A stretch of 10,483 nt of DNA, taken from Entomomonas sp964395065 (GTDB lineage: Bacteria; Pseudomonadota; Gammaproteobacteria; Pseudomonadales; Pseudomonadaceae). The stretch spans positions 1-10,483 of the forward strand of contig CAYNAM010000089.1 of assembly GCA_964395065.1 (NCBI GenBank), given 5' to 3'. The translations under genes were made by a program, and so were the position numbers. Positions 1 through 6,684 of this stretch are shown piece after piece. Under the pieces are notes generated by a model. It ran no database searches. It worked only from the letters and a program-made list of their open reading frames with translations, and was not told where the DNA came from. The stretch's first letter is position 1; each line of letters starts with the position of its first letter.

Positions 1-1416
1 CTCGTCAAAACGCTCTCTGATATTGGGTTTAACAATATCCCTTAAGGCAATACAACCGATAACTTGATTATTTAGTGCTACAACAAGCGGCGTAGCTCCT
101 TCAGTTGCTATTTTATTGACTTGCTGAGTAATAGCTTGTGGGAACTTACCACCCTGCTCCTCAACAAAGACTTTAACCGTATTAGCTGCCCCTTTACGGA
201 GTGAATTAATGCCTTTGTCTGTTGAAATATCAACACCACTCATGCGCGTTTGAGCAGTAAAAGCAATCGGCGTGTAGTTAGCCTGCCCATTTTCAATAGA
301 TGCAGTATCCACATGATGTTGATTTAAAATTTCTTTGGCTAATACAACAATACTACGTCCCTCAGGTGTTTCATCTGCCAATGAAGACAATAACGCTTGT
401 TGTGCAATATCGGTTAGTTGATAGTTAGGTGCAGGATAAAAATCAGAAGCTTGACGATTCCCAAAGGTAATAGTCCCTGTTTTATCAAGTAACAAAACAT
501 CTATATTACCGGCTGTTTCTACTGCACGGCCCGAGGTAGCAATCACATTTTTTTTCATCATGCGGCTCATCCCTGCCACACCAATGGCAGACAATAACCC
601 ACCAATGGTTGTAGGAATTAAACACACCAACAAAGCAATCAGTGCCGTTAATGTAATGGTGTTACTTGCACCCGCATGCTCAACTGCAAAAGTGGTAAAT
701 GGGTACAACACCACAATCACAAGTAAGAAAATCATTGTTAATGTTACGAGCAATATCGTGAGTGCTATTTCATTGGGTGTTTTTTGGCGTTCCGCGCCCT
801 CAACCATGCTGATCATTTTATCTAGAAATGACTCACCGGGGTTAGCCATCACTTTAATAATCAAATAATCAGAGATAACACGTGTTCCACCTGTTACAGA
901 ACAAAAATCCCCACCTGACTCACGAATAACGGGGGCTGACTCACCCGTGATGGCAGACTCATCGACAGAGGCGACACCTTCAAGTACTTCACCGTCTGCT
1001 GGAATGATTTCCCCTGCATTAACGAGAATAATATCACCTTGTTTTAACTCGCTGGATATAATAGTTTCACGGCTAGCCTCTAAATGAGGTTCAGACAAAC
1101 GAGTCGCCTCGGTTGTTTGTTTTAAACCTTTTAATGCATCTGCTTGCGCTTTACTTTGTCCTTCGGCAATGGCTTCAGCAAAATTAGCAAAAAGCAATGT
1201 AAACCATAACCACAAAGTAATGGTGATAATAAAAGAGGTTTGTTCAGCACCTGTTACCATTGCATGAATACTGAGTACAACACTAAACACACTACAAATA
1301 TAAACAATAAACATAACAGGGTTATGCAGTTGTACCAACGGATTTAACTTTAAAAAAGTATCTTTCAACGCCAATTTAAGTGATTGGCTACTTAATAACT
1401 TATTTGCTTTTAACAT
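1..1416 (-). CDS. kdpB: KdpB, P-type ATPase subunit of the K+ importer (C-terminus beyond window)
   Basis: This is the ATP-hydrolysing subunit of the high-affinity potassium pump KdpFABC in the inner membrane. I translated 472 codons from the ATG at 1414-1416 with no stop before the window edge; E. coli KdpB is about 680 residues, so roughly the last 30% is missing. Visible P-type ATPase marks are the actuator motif TGES at residues 157-160, the phosphorylation motif DKTG with Asp311, and nucleotide-domain residues Phe386 and Lys408 (in KGA), matching F377 and K395 of E. coli. TGES keeps the serine (Ser160) whose phosphorylation is known to inhibit the E. coli enzyme. Hydrophobic segments near residues 35-80 and 220-275 fit the first membrane helices. 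It starts 14 nt after kdpA in the same operon; its ribosome binding site is weak (AGG about 9 nt upstream), which suggests coupling to kdpA translation. kdpC should follow outside the window. Confidence 0.97.
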   Translation of the reverse strand, partial: MLKANKLLSSQSLKLALKDTFLKLNPLVQLHNPVMFIVYICSVFSVVLSIHAMVTGAEQTSFIITITLWLWFTLLFANFAEAIAEGQSKAQADALKGLKQTTEATRLSEPHLEASRETIISSELKQGDIILVNAGEIIPADGEVLEGVASVDESAITGESAPVIRESGGDFCSVTGGTRVISDYLIIKVMANPGESFLDKMISMVEGAERQKTPNEIALTILLVTLTMIFLLVIVVLYPFTTFAVEHAGASNTITLTALIALLVCLIPTTIGGLLSAIGVAGMSRMMKKNVIATSGRAVETAGNIDVLLLDKTGTITFGNRQASDFYPAPNYQLTDIAQQALLSSLADETPEGRSIVVLAKEILNQHHVDTASIENGQANYTPIAFTAQTRMSGVDISTDKGINSLRKGAANTVKVFVEEQGGKFPQAITQQVNKIATEGATPLVVALNNQVIGCIALRDIVKPNIRERFDE

Positions 1417-1430
1417 AATGGAGTGCCTAT

Positions 1431-3146
1431 CTATTTCGTCATAAGTTGTACATGTTCAACAATGGGACCTAATACCAACGTAGGAACGTAAGTAAGAGCA
1501 CCGATAATGAGTACAATACAAATGAGTAATCCTATAAATAGTGGAGAATGGGTAGGAAGCATATTGTCATTAAAAGGAATACGCTTTTTCATTGCGAAAG
1601 CACCGGCAATGGCTAACATAGGGATAATGACACCAAAACGGCCTGCAAACATTGCCAACGCCAATAAATAATTATAAAACGGCGTGTTCGCTGATAAGCC
1701 TGCAAACGCACTGCCATTATTATTAGCCGCCGAGCTAAAAGCATAGAGCACTTGTGAAAAACCGTGTGCGCCAGGATTGGAGATGCCTACAACACCTTGA
1801 GGAATAAGCGTACTGATTGTTGTGCATATGAGTATAATAAAAGAGCTTGCTAACATTGCTAGCGCAATCAGCTTCATTTCTTTTGGTTCAATTTTCTTGC
1901 CCAAATACTCGGGGGAGCGCCCGATCATTAACCCTGCAATAAAGACAGTCAGAATAACAAAGATCAACATGCCATAAAGACCTGACCCAACGCCACCTAA
2001 CACAACTTCGCCTAATTGCATCAATAACATCGCAGCACCACCACTTAATGGCATTAGCGAGTCATGCATATTATTAACAGCACCACAAGAAGCGGCTGTT
2101 GTCACCGCTGAGAATAGCGTAGAACCAGAGATACCAAAACGTGATTCTTTGCCCTCCATATTACTGCCTGTTTGTATGGTTGATGATGCCGTGTCAAATG
2201 ATGTACTTTGCCAAACAGGATTTACCTGTTGCTCCAACGCCATCAAACTACTCGCAAAAATGATAAACAAAATAACCATGGCAATATAAATCGCCCAACC
2301 TTGTTTCTTGTCACCGACAAGATGACCGAAAGCAACGCATAATGAAGCAGGGACTAAAAAGATGCATAACATTTGAATAAAATTAGTTAATGCATTAGGG
2401 TTTGAAAATGGGTGTGAAGAGTTAGCATTAAAGAAACCACCGCCATTAGTACCAATTAACTTAATGGCTTCTTGAGACGCATTTGGCCCCATAGCAATGA
2501 CTTGCGTGCTACCCTCCAGTGTATTAATTTCTATAGGGGGTAAAAAATTCTGAATCACCCCTTGGCTCATAAAAATAAGGCTCACGATGATCGATAACGG
2601 TAATAATACATAAAGTGTAATACGGGTAATATCTACCCAAAAGTTACCTAGACTATGAGCTGTTTGACTATAACTACTAAGCCCTCTTATCACGGCAAAA
2701 ACTACAGCAATCCCTGTGGCCGCAGATAAAAAGTTCTGAACTGTTAGCCCAAGCATTTGTACAAGGTAACTAACCCCTGACTCACCACTGTATGCTTGCC
2801 AGTTTGTATTTGTCACAAAACTAACTGCTGTATTAATGGCTAAATCTAGGTTAGGTGTAACCGCCTGATTTTGATTAAGTAATAAATAAGATTGTAGTAA
2901 CTGTAAAAGAACTAATACCACAATACCTAATACATTAAATATAACCACACTGAGTGCATACTGCTTCCAGTTCATCTCTTGGTTGTTTACCCCTGAAACT
3001 TTATAAATAAAGTTTTCAAAACAACCAACAACCTTAACTTTATTTTTAGATACAGCAATATAAGCGAGGTATTTCCCTAAGGGATAAGCCAGTGCTGTTA
3101 AAGCGGCTAATAATAAAACAATTAATATAATTGACTGTGTTGTCAT
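1431..3146 (-). CDS. kdpA: KdpA, potassium-selective channel-like subunit
   Basis: KdpA binds and conducts K+ in the KdpFABC pump and belongs to the superfamily of K+ transporters with four pore loops. The protein has 571 residues, close to the E. coli length of about 557, and is hydrophobic throughout with about ten membrane helices. All four selectivity-filter regions are visible: TNTNWQAYSGES at 112-123, GTNGGGFFN at 232-240, AASCGAVNNM at 351-360 and NNNGSAFAGL at 475-484. The first glycine of the second loop falls at residue 232, the same number as the filter glycine in E. coli. The ATG at 3144-3146 directly follows the kdpF stop codon. A strong Shine-Dalgarno GGAGG at 3155-3159, 8 nt from the start, lies inside kdpF, so translation of the two is probably coupled. 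No truncation or missing key residue was seen. Confidence 0.98.
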   Translation of the reverse strand: MTTQSIILIVLLLAALTALAYPLGKYLAYIAVSKNKVKVVGCFENFIYKVSGVNNQEMNWKQYALSVVIFNVLGIVVLVLLQLLQSYLLLNQNQAVTPNLDLAINTAVSFVTNTNWQAYSGESGVSYLVQMLGLTVQNFLSAATGIAVVFAVIRGLSSYSQTAHSLGNFWVDITRITLYVLLPLSIIVSLIFMSQGVIQNFLPPIEINTLEGSTQVIAMGPNASQEAIKLIGTNGGGFFNANSSHPFSNPNALTNFIQMLCIFLVPASLCVAFGHLVGDKKQGWAIYIAMVILFIIFASSLMALEQQVNPVWQSTSFDTASSTIQTGSNMEGKESRFGISGSTLFSAVTTAASCGAVNNMHDSLMPLSGGAAMLLMQLGEVVLGGVGSGLYGMLIFVILTVFIAGLMIGRSPEYLGKKIEPKEMKLIALAMLASSFIILICTTISTLIPQGVVGISNPGAHGFSQVLYAFSSAANNNGSAFAGLSANTPFYNYLLALAMFAGRFGVIIPMLAIAGAFAMKKRIPFNDNMLPTHSPLFIGLLICIVLIIGALTYVPTLVLGPIVEHVQLMTK

Positions 3147-3236
3147 TTAAAAGTCCTCCGCGTTATAGAGAACATAAATCAAATAACCCAGTAAGCTAAT
3201 CGCCAATAGCAACGCTATTCCTAATAAAATAGACAT
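3147..3236 (-). CDS. kdpF: KdpF, small membrane subunit of the Kdp pump (29 aa)
   Basis: KdpF is a single-helix peptide that stabilises the KdpABC complex in the inner membrane. The reading frame begins at ATG 3234-3236 and ends with TAA at 3147-3149, immediately before the kdpA ATG with no gap. The peptide has 29 residues, the same length as E. coli KdpF. It starts MSILLGIALLLAISLLGYLI and ends VYNAEDF-like (residues 21-29 include Tyr-Val-Leu-Tyr-Asn-Ala-Glu-Asp-Phe), which fits the family pattern of one hydrophobic helix with LLGYLxY followed by NAExF at the end. Its own ribosome binding site is poor (GTGAG about 9 nt upstream), and the upstream sequence is an inverted repeat. Position, length and motif together make the call firm, although it is below the size most gene finders report. 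Confidence 0.93.
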   Translation of the reverse strand: MSILLGIALLLAISLLGYLIYVLYNAEDF

Positions 3237-3243
3237 ACAAGAA

Positions 3244-3271
3244 GACTCACTAAAATAATTTTTACTGAGTC
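3244..3271. repeat. 28-bp inverted repeat in the kdpF leader
   Basis: Arms of 12 bp, GACTCACTAAAA and TTTTACTGAGTC, pair with one mismatch around a 4-nt centre, TAAT. The repeat ends 7 nt before the kdpF start codon, so in the mRNA it would cover the place where a ribosome binding site should be. It could be a DNA operator or an RNA hairpin limiting initiation. It has no T-run after it and is not a classical terminator. The symmetry is seen directly; any role is inference. Confidence 0.6.
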
Positions 3272-3300
3272 AGCATAAAGAAATGGATATAAAAAAAGTG
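3272..3300 (-). promoter_or_regulatory. Possible kdpFAB promoter core
   Basis: Reading leftwards, TATGCT at 3272-3277 could be a -10 element, with only a poor -35 (CACTTT, 3295-3300) at 17 bp. A weak -35 is normal for an activator-dependent promoter such as kdp. A start of transcription near 3265 would place the upstream KdpE-type box at about -71 to -55, the position known in E. coli, and the nearer box over the -35. An alternative pairing is TTTACA (3299-3304) with TTTATG (3275-3280), 18 bp apart. Placement is inference. Confidence 0.3.
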
Positions 3301-3304
3301 TAAA
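3288..3304 (-). promoter_or_regulatory. Proximal KdpE-type box
   Basis: On the minus strand this 17-mer reads TTTACACTTTTTTTATA. It differs at one base from the distal box and at two bases from the E. coli KdpE site as I remember it (TTTATACTTTTTTTACA). It lies 52 nt upstream of the kdpF start, where it would overlap the -35 region. KdpE is the response regulator that activates kdp under K+ limitation; its gene is not in the window. Confidence 0.6.
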
Positions 3305-3319
3305 TTTAATTTCGTAAGG

Positions 3320-3336
3320 TATAAAAAAAGTATAAA
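3320..3336 (-). promoter_or_regulatory. Distal KdpE-type box
   Basis: On the minus strand this 17-mer reads TTTATACTTTTTTTATA and matches the remembered E. coli KdpE binding site at 16 of 17 positions; the flanking AT before it and CC after it agree as well. It points towards kdpF and lies 84 nt upstream of its start codon. Together with the proximal copy it forms a direct repeat with a 32-bp period, about three turns of the helix, so two KdpE dimers would bind the same face. Confidence 0.75.
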
Positions 3337-3445
3337 AATGCTCTATTCTTTATTGCAGTTATGAGATGCATGGTTTAATAATAAAACCACAAGATGCTTA
3401 CCATTAAACTATGTTTGCCCTACCGATAGCATAAATACAAAAAAC

Positions 3446-4672
3446 TTATACCTTTTTTTGACATTTCTTATATTTTTTTATAGGCAATTTTTTAGAAAAC
3501 AGCTCTTCCAAACTAGATTGAGCTGCTGAACTTCCTTGATGAGCGGCTAGACGAAACCACTTGATAGCTTTAGTATAATTTTGTTTTGTACCCTCACCAT
3601 CTCGATACATGATACCTAGATTGTATTGTGCATCAATCTCTTTTTGTTTAGCCGCACGGTGGTACCACTTAAAGGCTTTTGCCAGATCCTGCTTTATCCC
3701 CGTGCCATTATCATACATCACACCTAAATTAAATTGTGCTCGTGGATGCCCAAGTTTAGCCGCTTGTCTATAGTATTTAACCGCCTTAATTAGTTCTTTT
3801 TTAAAGCCCTGCCCATACTCATACATTATCCCTAAGTTCGTTAACGCCATTACATTACCTTGCTGAGCAGATAATTTGTACCATTTTATGGCTGTCCTAT
3901 AATCTCTTTTTACACCCAAACCGTAAGCATACATAAAACCTAAGCAAAGTTGAGCTTCTGCATCTAATTGAGCTGCTGCTTGTTTATAATATTTAATGGC
4001 TTTAGCGTAATTTCTTTTGACACCCTTGCCGTCTCGGTACATCACACCTAAATTATACTGAGCACTGACATGTCCTTGCTTAGCTGCTTTTACATACCAG
4101 TGAATAGCCATGGCTAGGTCTTTCTTTACTCCTTCACCATCAAAATACATCAAACCTAGGCGATACTGCGCCTCTGCATCACCTTGCTCTGCGGCACGTT
4201 GATACCATTTGAAAGCGTCTTTATAATTTTTAGTAATTCCTTTCCCAAAATCATAAATTAATGCCAAGTTATATTGTGCATCAGCATAACCCTGTTTAGC
4301 AGACCGTTTGTACCACTTAATCGCCTTAATTATATTTTGTTTAACGCCCTCACCCAGCTCATAAGCTAACCCTAAATTGTATTGGGCTTTTATATCTGCT
4401 TTTTTTGCAGCACGCTTTAACCATTTAATTGCTTTAACCCGATTCTGCTTAACCCCGTCTCCTTTGAGATACAGAATACCTAAGTTCGATTGTGCTCTTG
4501 AAACACCACGTTCTGATGCCAATTTATACCACTTAAAAGCCTCAAGATAGTTTTGCTTAACTCCCTGCCCCGTATCATACATAAAACCTAACTCAAACTG
4601 TTTCTTTGCATTACCTTGCTTAGCTTTTTTGATTAGCTTTTGTAAGTCTTGAGTTTTTGTTAATTTTGGCAT
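3446..4672 (-). CDS. Sel1-like repeat protein with ten 36-residue repeats
   Basis: The protein (408 residues from the ATG at 4670-4672) is almost entirely Sel1-like repeats, a TPR-related helix-pair fold used for protein-protein contacts. Ten full repeats fill residues 22-381, each exactly 36 residues with no insertions, of the form xAQYNLGxMYxxGxGVKxNxxKAIKWYxxAAxQGx. A broken eleventh repeat follows, then a lysine-rich tail (last 15 residues with 7 lysines). There is no signal peptide or membrane segment, so it is probably cytoplasmic. A longer start at TTG 4682-4684 adds four residues, but AGAGGG abuts that TTG with no spacing, whereas it lies 12 nt before the ATG, so I prefer the ATG. The gene lies downstream of the heme operon and upstream of kdp, on the same strand as both. 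Sel1 proteins serve many roles, including signalling scaffolds, and its partner cannot be told from sequence. Confidence 0.9.
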   Translation of the reverse strand: MPKLTKTQDLQKLIKKAKQGNAKKQFELGFMYDTGQGVKQNYLEAFKWYKLASERGVSRAQSNLGILYLKGDGVKQNRVKAIKWLKRAAKKADIKAQYNLGLAYELGEGVKQNIIKAIKWYKRSAKQGYADAQYNLALIYDFGKGITKNYKDAFKWYQRAAEQGDAEAQYRLGLMYFDGEGVKKDLAMAIHWYVKAAKQGHVSAQYNLGVMYRDGKGVKRNYAKAIKYYKQAAAQLDAEAQLCLGFMYAYGLGVKRDYRTAIKWYKLSAQQGNVMALTNLGIMYEYGQGFKKELIKAVKYYRQAAKLGHPRAQFNLGVMYDNGTGIKQDLAKAFKWYHRAAKQKEIDAQYNLGIMYRDGEGTKQNYTKAIKWFRLAAHQGSSAAQSSLEELFSKKLPIKKYKKCQKKV

Positions 4673-4697
4673 TAGTTCTGACAACCCTCTATAAGAG

Positions 4698-4715
4698 TTA
4701 ATCTGATTAGATTAA
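4698..4715. repeat. 18-bp palindrome upstream of the Sel1-repeat gene
   Basis: TTAATCT and AGATTAA form perfect 7-bp arms around GATT. It lies 26 nt before the chosen start codon and overlaps the Fur-like sequence next to it. The half-site TTAGATT also occurs in the inverted repeat of the hmuS/receptor divergent region (8715-8721). It may be an operator; this is inference. Confidence 0.45.
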
Positions 4716-4726
4716 TTATCATTATT
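4708..4726 (-). promoter_or_regulatory. Fur-box-like sequence upstream of the Sel1-repeat gene
   Basis: On the minus strand the 19-mer AATAATGATAATTAATCTA agrees with the Fur consensus GATAATGATAATCATTATC at 14 of 19 positions by my count. The left two hexamers are nearly perfect and the right one is poor. The GATAAT within it could also be a -10 element (with TTAAGT 16 bp upstream). The surrounding DNA is AT-rich, which raises the chance of a random match. Confidence 0.35.
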
Positions 4727-4749
4727 GTAAGCCAATACTTAATGAATAG

Positions 4750-4777
4750 GAAATATCATTGCACCGTGTGCTGTCAA
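4750..4777 (-). promoter_or_regulatory. Candidate promoter of the Sel1-repeat gene
   Basis: A perfect -35 hexamer TTGACA lies at 4772-4777 on the minus strand, 16 bp from a poor -10 TATTTC (4750-4755) that is preceded by TG-A, the extended -10 form. No terminator is evident after hmuV, which ends at 4807, so readthrough from the heme operon is also possible. Confidence 0.4.
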
Positions 4778-4806
4778 TTGCGTTTAAACAATCACTAATT
4801 ATTTGC

Positions 4807-5574
4807 CTAGTCTGGAATAATCAACGGGCAACCTAATGTTGGATGATAACTGATGCTAACAGGCAGACCAAAGATATGCTCAATGCTTGAGGTTGTTAAG
4901 GCATGACAAGGAGCGTCATCAACATAAACCTTTCCATCATCCAATAATAAGATACGGTCACAATATCGTGCGGCTAAGTTTAAATCATGTAAAATGATTA
5001 CCACAGCAGCGCCTTCACTCGCACACTGTCTCACAATTTTTAATAGTGTATGCTGATGCAAAGGGTCCAACATAGAGGTTGGTTCATCAAGTAACAAAAC
5101 AGATTGATCGGTAATTGGCCACAACTGTGCTAAAATTCTTGATAAATGTACCCTTTGTCGCTCACCACCTGAGAGCTCTAAATAGTTCCGCTGAGCTAGG
5201 TATTGTGTATCAGTTAATGCCAGCACTGTCTCAATAATTTCACGATCTTTTTGAGCACCTGTTTTATGTGGCAGCCTACCGAAAGCAACTACTTCTGACA
5301 CCGTAAAGGCAAAGTTTAACTGGGCACTCTGCGGTAGTACTGCCATCTGTTTAGCACGCTCAATAGCAGGCCATTCATTTAATGAGCGTCCATTGAGGGC
5401 TACCTTACCAGTGCGTGTTGGAATTTCTCCACTAATCCCTGCTAATAAAGTACTCTTACCTGCTCCATTAGTGCCTAATACCCCCATCACTGTGCCTGAG
5501 GGCAATGCAAAACTTACTTGCTCAATAATCTGCTTATTACCACGTGTTATGCTGATATCTGTTACATTAAGCAT
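4807..5574 (-). CDS. hmuV: HmuV, ATP-binding subunit of heme ABC importer
   Basis: This 255-residue protein is the cytoplasmic ATPase that powers heme import through HmuU. All ABC motifs are present: Walker A GTNGAGKST at 34-42, Q-loop Gln82, signature LSGGE at 134-138, Walker B LLLDEP at 160-165 with Asp163 and Glu164, D-loop SMLD at 167-170 and switch His196. The length fits the HmuV/PhuV/BtuD-like group. The start ATG overlaps the hmuU stop in TAATG (one shared base) and has a strong AGGAG at 5581-5585, 6 nt upstream. Sequence alone cannot separate heme from siderophore or cobalamin ATPases; the heme call comes from hmuS and hmuT in the same operon. Confidence 0.93.
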   Translation of the reverse strand: MLNVTDISITRGNKQIIEQVSFALPSGTVMGVLGTNGAGKSTLLAGISGEIPTRTGKVALNGRSLNEWPAIERAKQMAVLPQSAQLNFAFTVSEVVAFGRLPHKTGAQKDREIIETVLALTDTQYLAQRNYLELSGGERQRVHLSRILAQLWPITDQSVLLLDEPTSMLDPLHQHTLLKIVRQCASEGAAVVIILHDLNLAARYCDRILLLDDGKVYVDDAPCHALTTSSIEHIFGLPVSISYHPTLGCPLIIPD

Positions 5575-6581
5575 TAGTATCTCCTACGAACCAGTAGGTA
5601 TAAAAAGAACGGAGCACCTAAAAAGGCAGTGACAATACCAATTTGTAATTCAGCCGGTGCAAAAACAACACGTGCAACGATGTCAGATAAGACGAGTAGA
5701 CAAGCCCCCGCGATAGCGGATGCAGGTAATAAAAAACGGTGGTTAGGCCCTATTAAAAGACGGATTAAATGCGGCACAACAAGCCCTACAAAACCAATTA
5801 GCCCCGTTGCTGCTACTGCCGCTCCTGTGCCTAATGCTGTACAGACGACTAATTCAATCTTTAAACGCTCTACAGGAATACCTAAATGACGTGCTTCTGA
5901 TTCGCCTAGCAATAACGCATTTAAGCCATCGGCTCGCAGAGGTAAAAAAATACAAATGGCGATGGTAACGATCAATAATGGCCATATGGTACTGTACATT
6001 GCACCATTTAAACTACCCATATTCCAAAAGGTGAGCTTTCTTAACATGGTGTCATCTGCCAAGTGCATCAGCAAACCAATACCAGCCCCAGCTAAGGCTG
6101 TGATGGCAATACCCGCCAATAGCATCGTAGCCACATCAGTCGTACCTCGACGCTGACCTAACCGATAAACAAGCCATGTCACAATCAAACCGCCAATAAA
6201 AGCACTGATGGATAGTAAATAAGGGGCGATTATAGGAAAAAAAGCCAACTGGCTACTAAAAACAATAGCAATCCCAGCGCCAAGAGAAGCACCACTCGAA
6301 ACACCGATCAAACCAGGATCAGCTAAAGGGTTTCGAAATAACCCTTGCATAGCAACGCCACAAATCGCTAACACAGCCCCTGCAATACAGCCAAGTAACG
6401 TTCTAGGAATTCGTATTTGCCAAATGATTAATCCTTCTTGGCTTTGTGGGCTTAAAAGTGCCTTTCCCAACTGGTTAAAGGGAATTGGAACAGCGCCTAT
6501 ACTTAAAGATAACGCAAATGCCAGTATCAATAATACAAGCAGGCCTATAAAAAGAAACTTTGGCTGAATTCTGTTTATCAT
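5574..6581 (-). CDS. hmuU: HmuU, FecCD-type permease of heme ABC importer
   Basis: This is the membrane channel subunit (about 335 residues) of the heme importer, of the FecCD/BtuC family, with about ten hydrophobic helices. Family marks are the early PRTLLGCIAGAVLAICGVAMQ segment followed by RNPLADPGLIGVSSGA, the cytoplasmic coupling motif LLLGESEARHLGIPVERLK in the second half, and the late GLIGFVGLVVPHLIRLLIGPNHR segment. The C-terminus is short and basic. I start at ATG 6579-6581; an in-frame GTG at 6585-6587 would add two residues. Neither has a clear ribosome binding site, which is odd beside hmuV and hmuS. It follows hmuT after a 97-nt gap that contains a hairpin, and overlaps hmuV by one base. 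Confidence 0.92.
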   Translation of the reverse strand: MINRIQPKFLFIGLLVLLILAFALSLSIGAVPIPFNQLGKALLSPQSQEGLIIWQIRIPRTLLGCIAGAVLAICGVAMQGLFRNPLADPGLIGVSSGASLGAGIAIVFSSQLAFFPIIAPYLLSISAFIGGLIVTWLVYRLGQRRGTTDVATMLLAGIAITALAGAGIGLLMHLADDTMLRKLTFWNMGSLNGAMYSTIWPLLIVTIAICIFLPLRADGLNALLLGESEARHLGIPVERLKIELVVCTALGTGAAVAATGLIGFVGLVVPHLIRLLIGPNHRFLLPASAIAGACLLVLSDIVARVVFAPAELQIGIVTAFLGAPFFLYLLVRRRY

Positions 6582-6614
6582 ACTCACATTAATCGTTAAT
6601 CAAAGGAATCAAAT

Positions 6615-6651
6615 CAACTGCTACACTATGAATCATTAGTGTAGCGAGTTG
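6615..6651. repeat. Intercistronic hairpin between hmuT and hmuU
   Basis: CTACACTA (6621-6628) and TAGTGTAG (6637-6644) form a perfect 8-bp stem with an 8-nt loop. Beyond a small internal loop (G opposite CG), CAACT (6615-6619) pairs with AGTTG (6647-6651), giving 13 bp in all. No U-run follows on the minus strand, so it does not look like a full intrinsic terminator. A role in mRNA processing, stabilising the hmuST message, or reducing hmuUV expression is possible inference. Confidence 0.65.
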
Positions 6652-6684
6652 TTTATGATTTGTATATTAGCTAATTAATTCAGA

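Noticed and set aside
560..868. Open frame of 102 codons on the plus strand
   Set aside because: It lies wholly opposite kdpB, whose translation shows clear P-type ATPase motifs; an antisense shadow.
3369..3413. Imperfect 11-bp inverted repeat CATGGTTTAAT ... ATTAAACTATG as a terminator for the Sel1-repeat gene
   Set aside because: The loop is 23 nt, the pairing on the minus-strand RNA has an A-C mismatch, and no U-run follows.
3337..3430. tRNA-like sequence on the minus strand, with a D-arm-like AGTTTAATGGTAAGCA and a 5-6 bp stem resembling an anticodon arm
   Set aside because: There is no T-arm GGTTCGA-type motif, no matching acceptor stem, and the 7-nt loop lacks T at the position 33 equivalent. 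A random or badly decayed resemblance is more likely.
3440..3466. CAAAAAA ... TTTTTTG pairing at the end of the Sel1-repeat gene as an intrinsic terminator
   Set aside because: The stem is nearly all A-U with no GC-rich core and lies partly in the coding sequence; too weak to support.
3450..4640. The 108-bp periodicity as a DNA repeat, possibly CRISPR-like
   Set aside because: The period is explained by the 36-residue Sel1 repeats; the units are contiguous coding sequence and their nucleotides have diverged.
5393..6156. Three plus-strand frames opposite hmuV and hmuU
   Set aside because: They are reverse-strand shadows of well-supported ABC transporter genes and have low-complexity translations.
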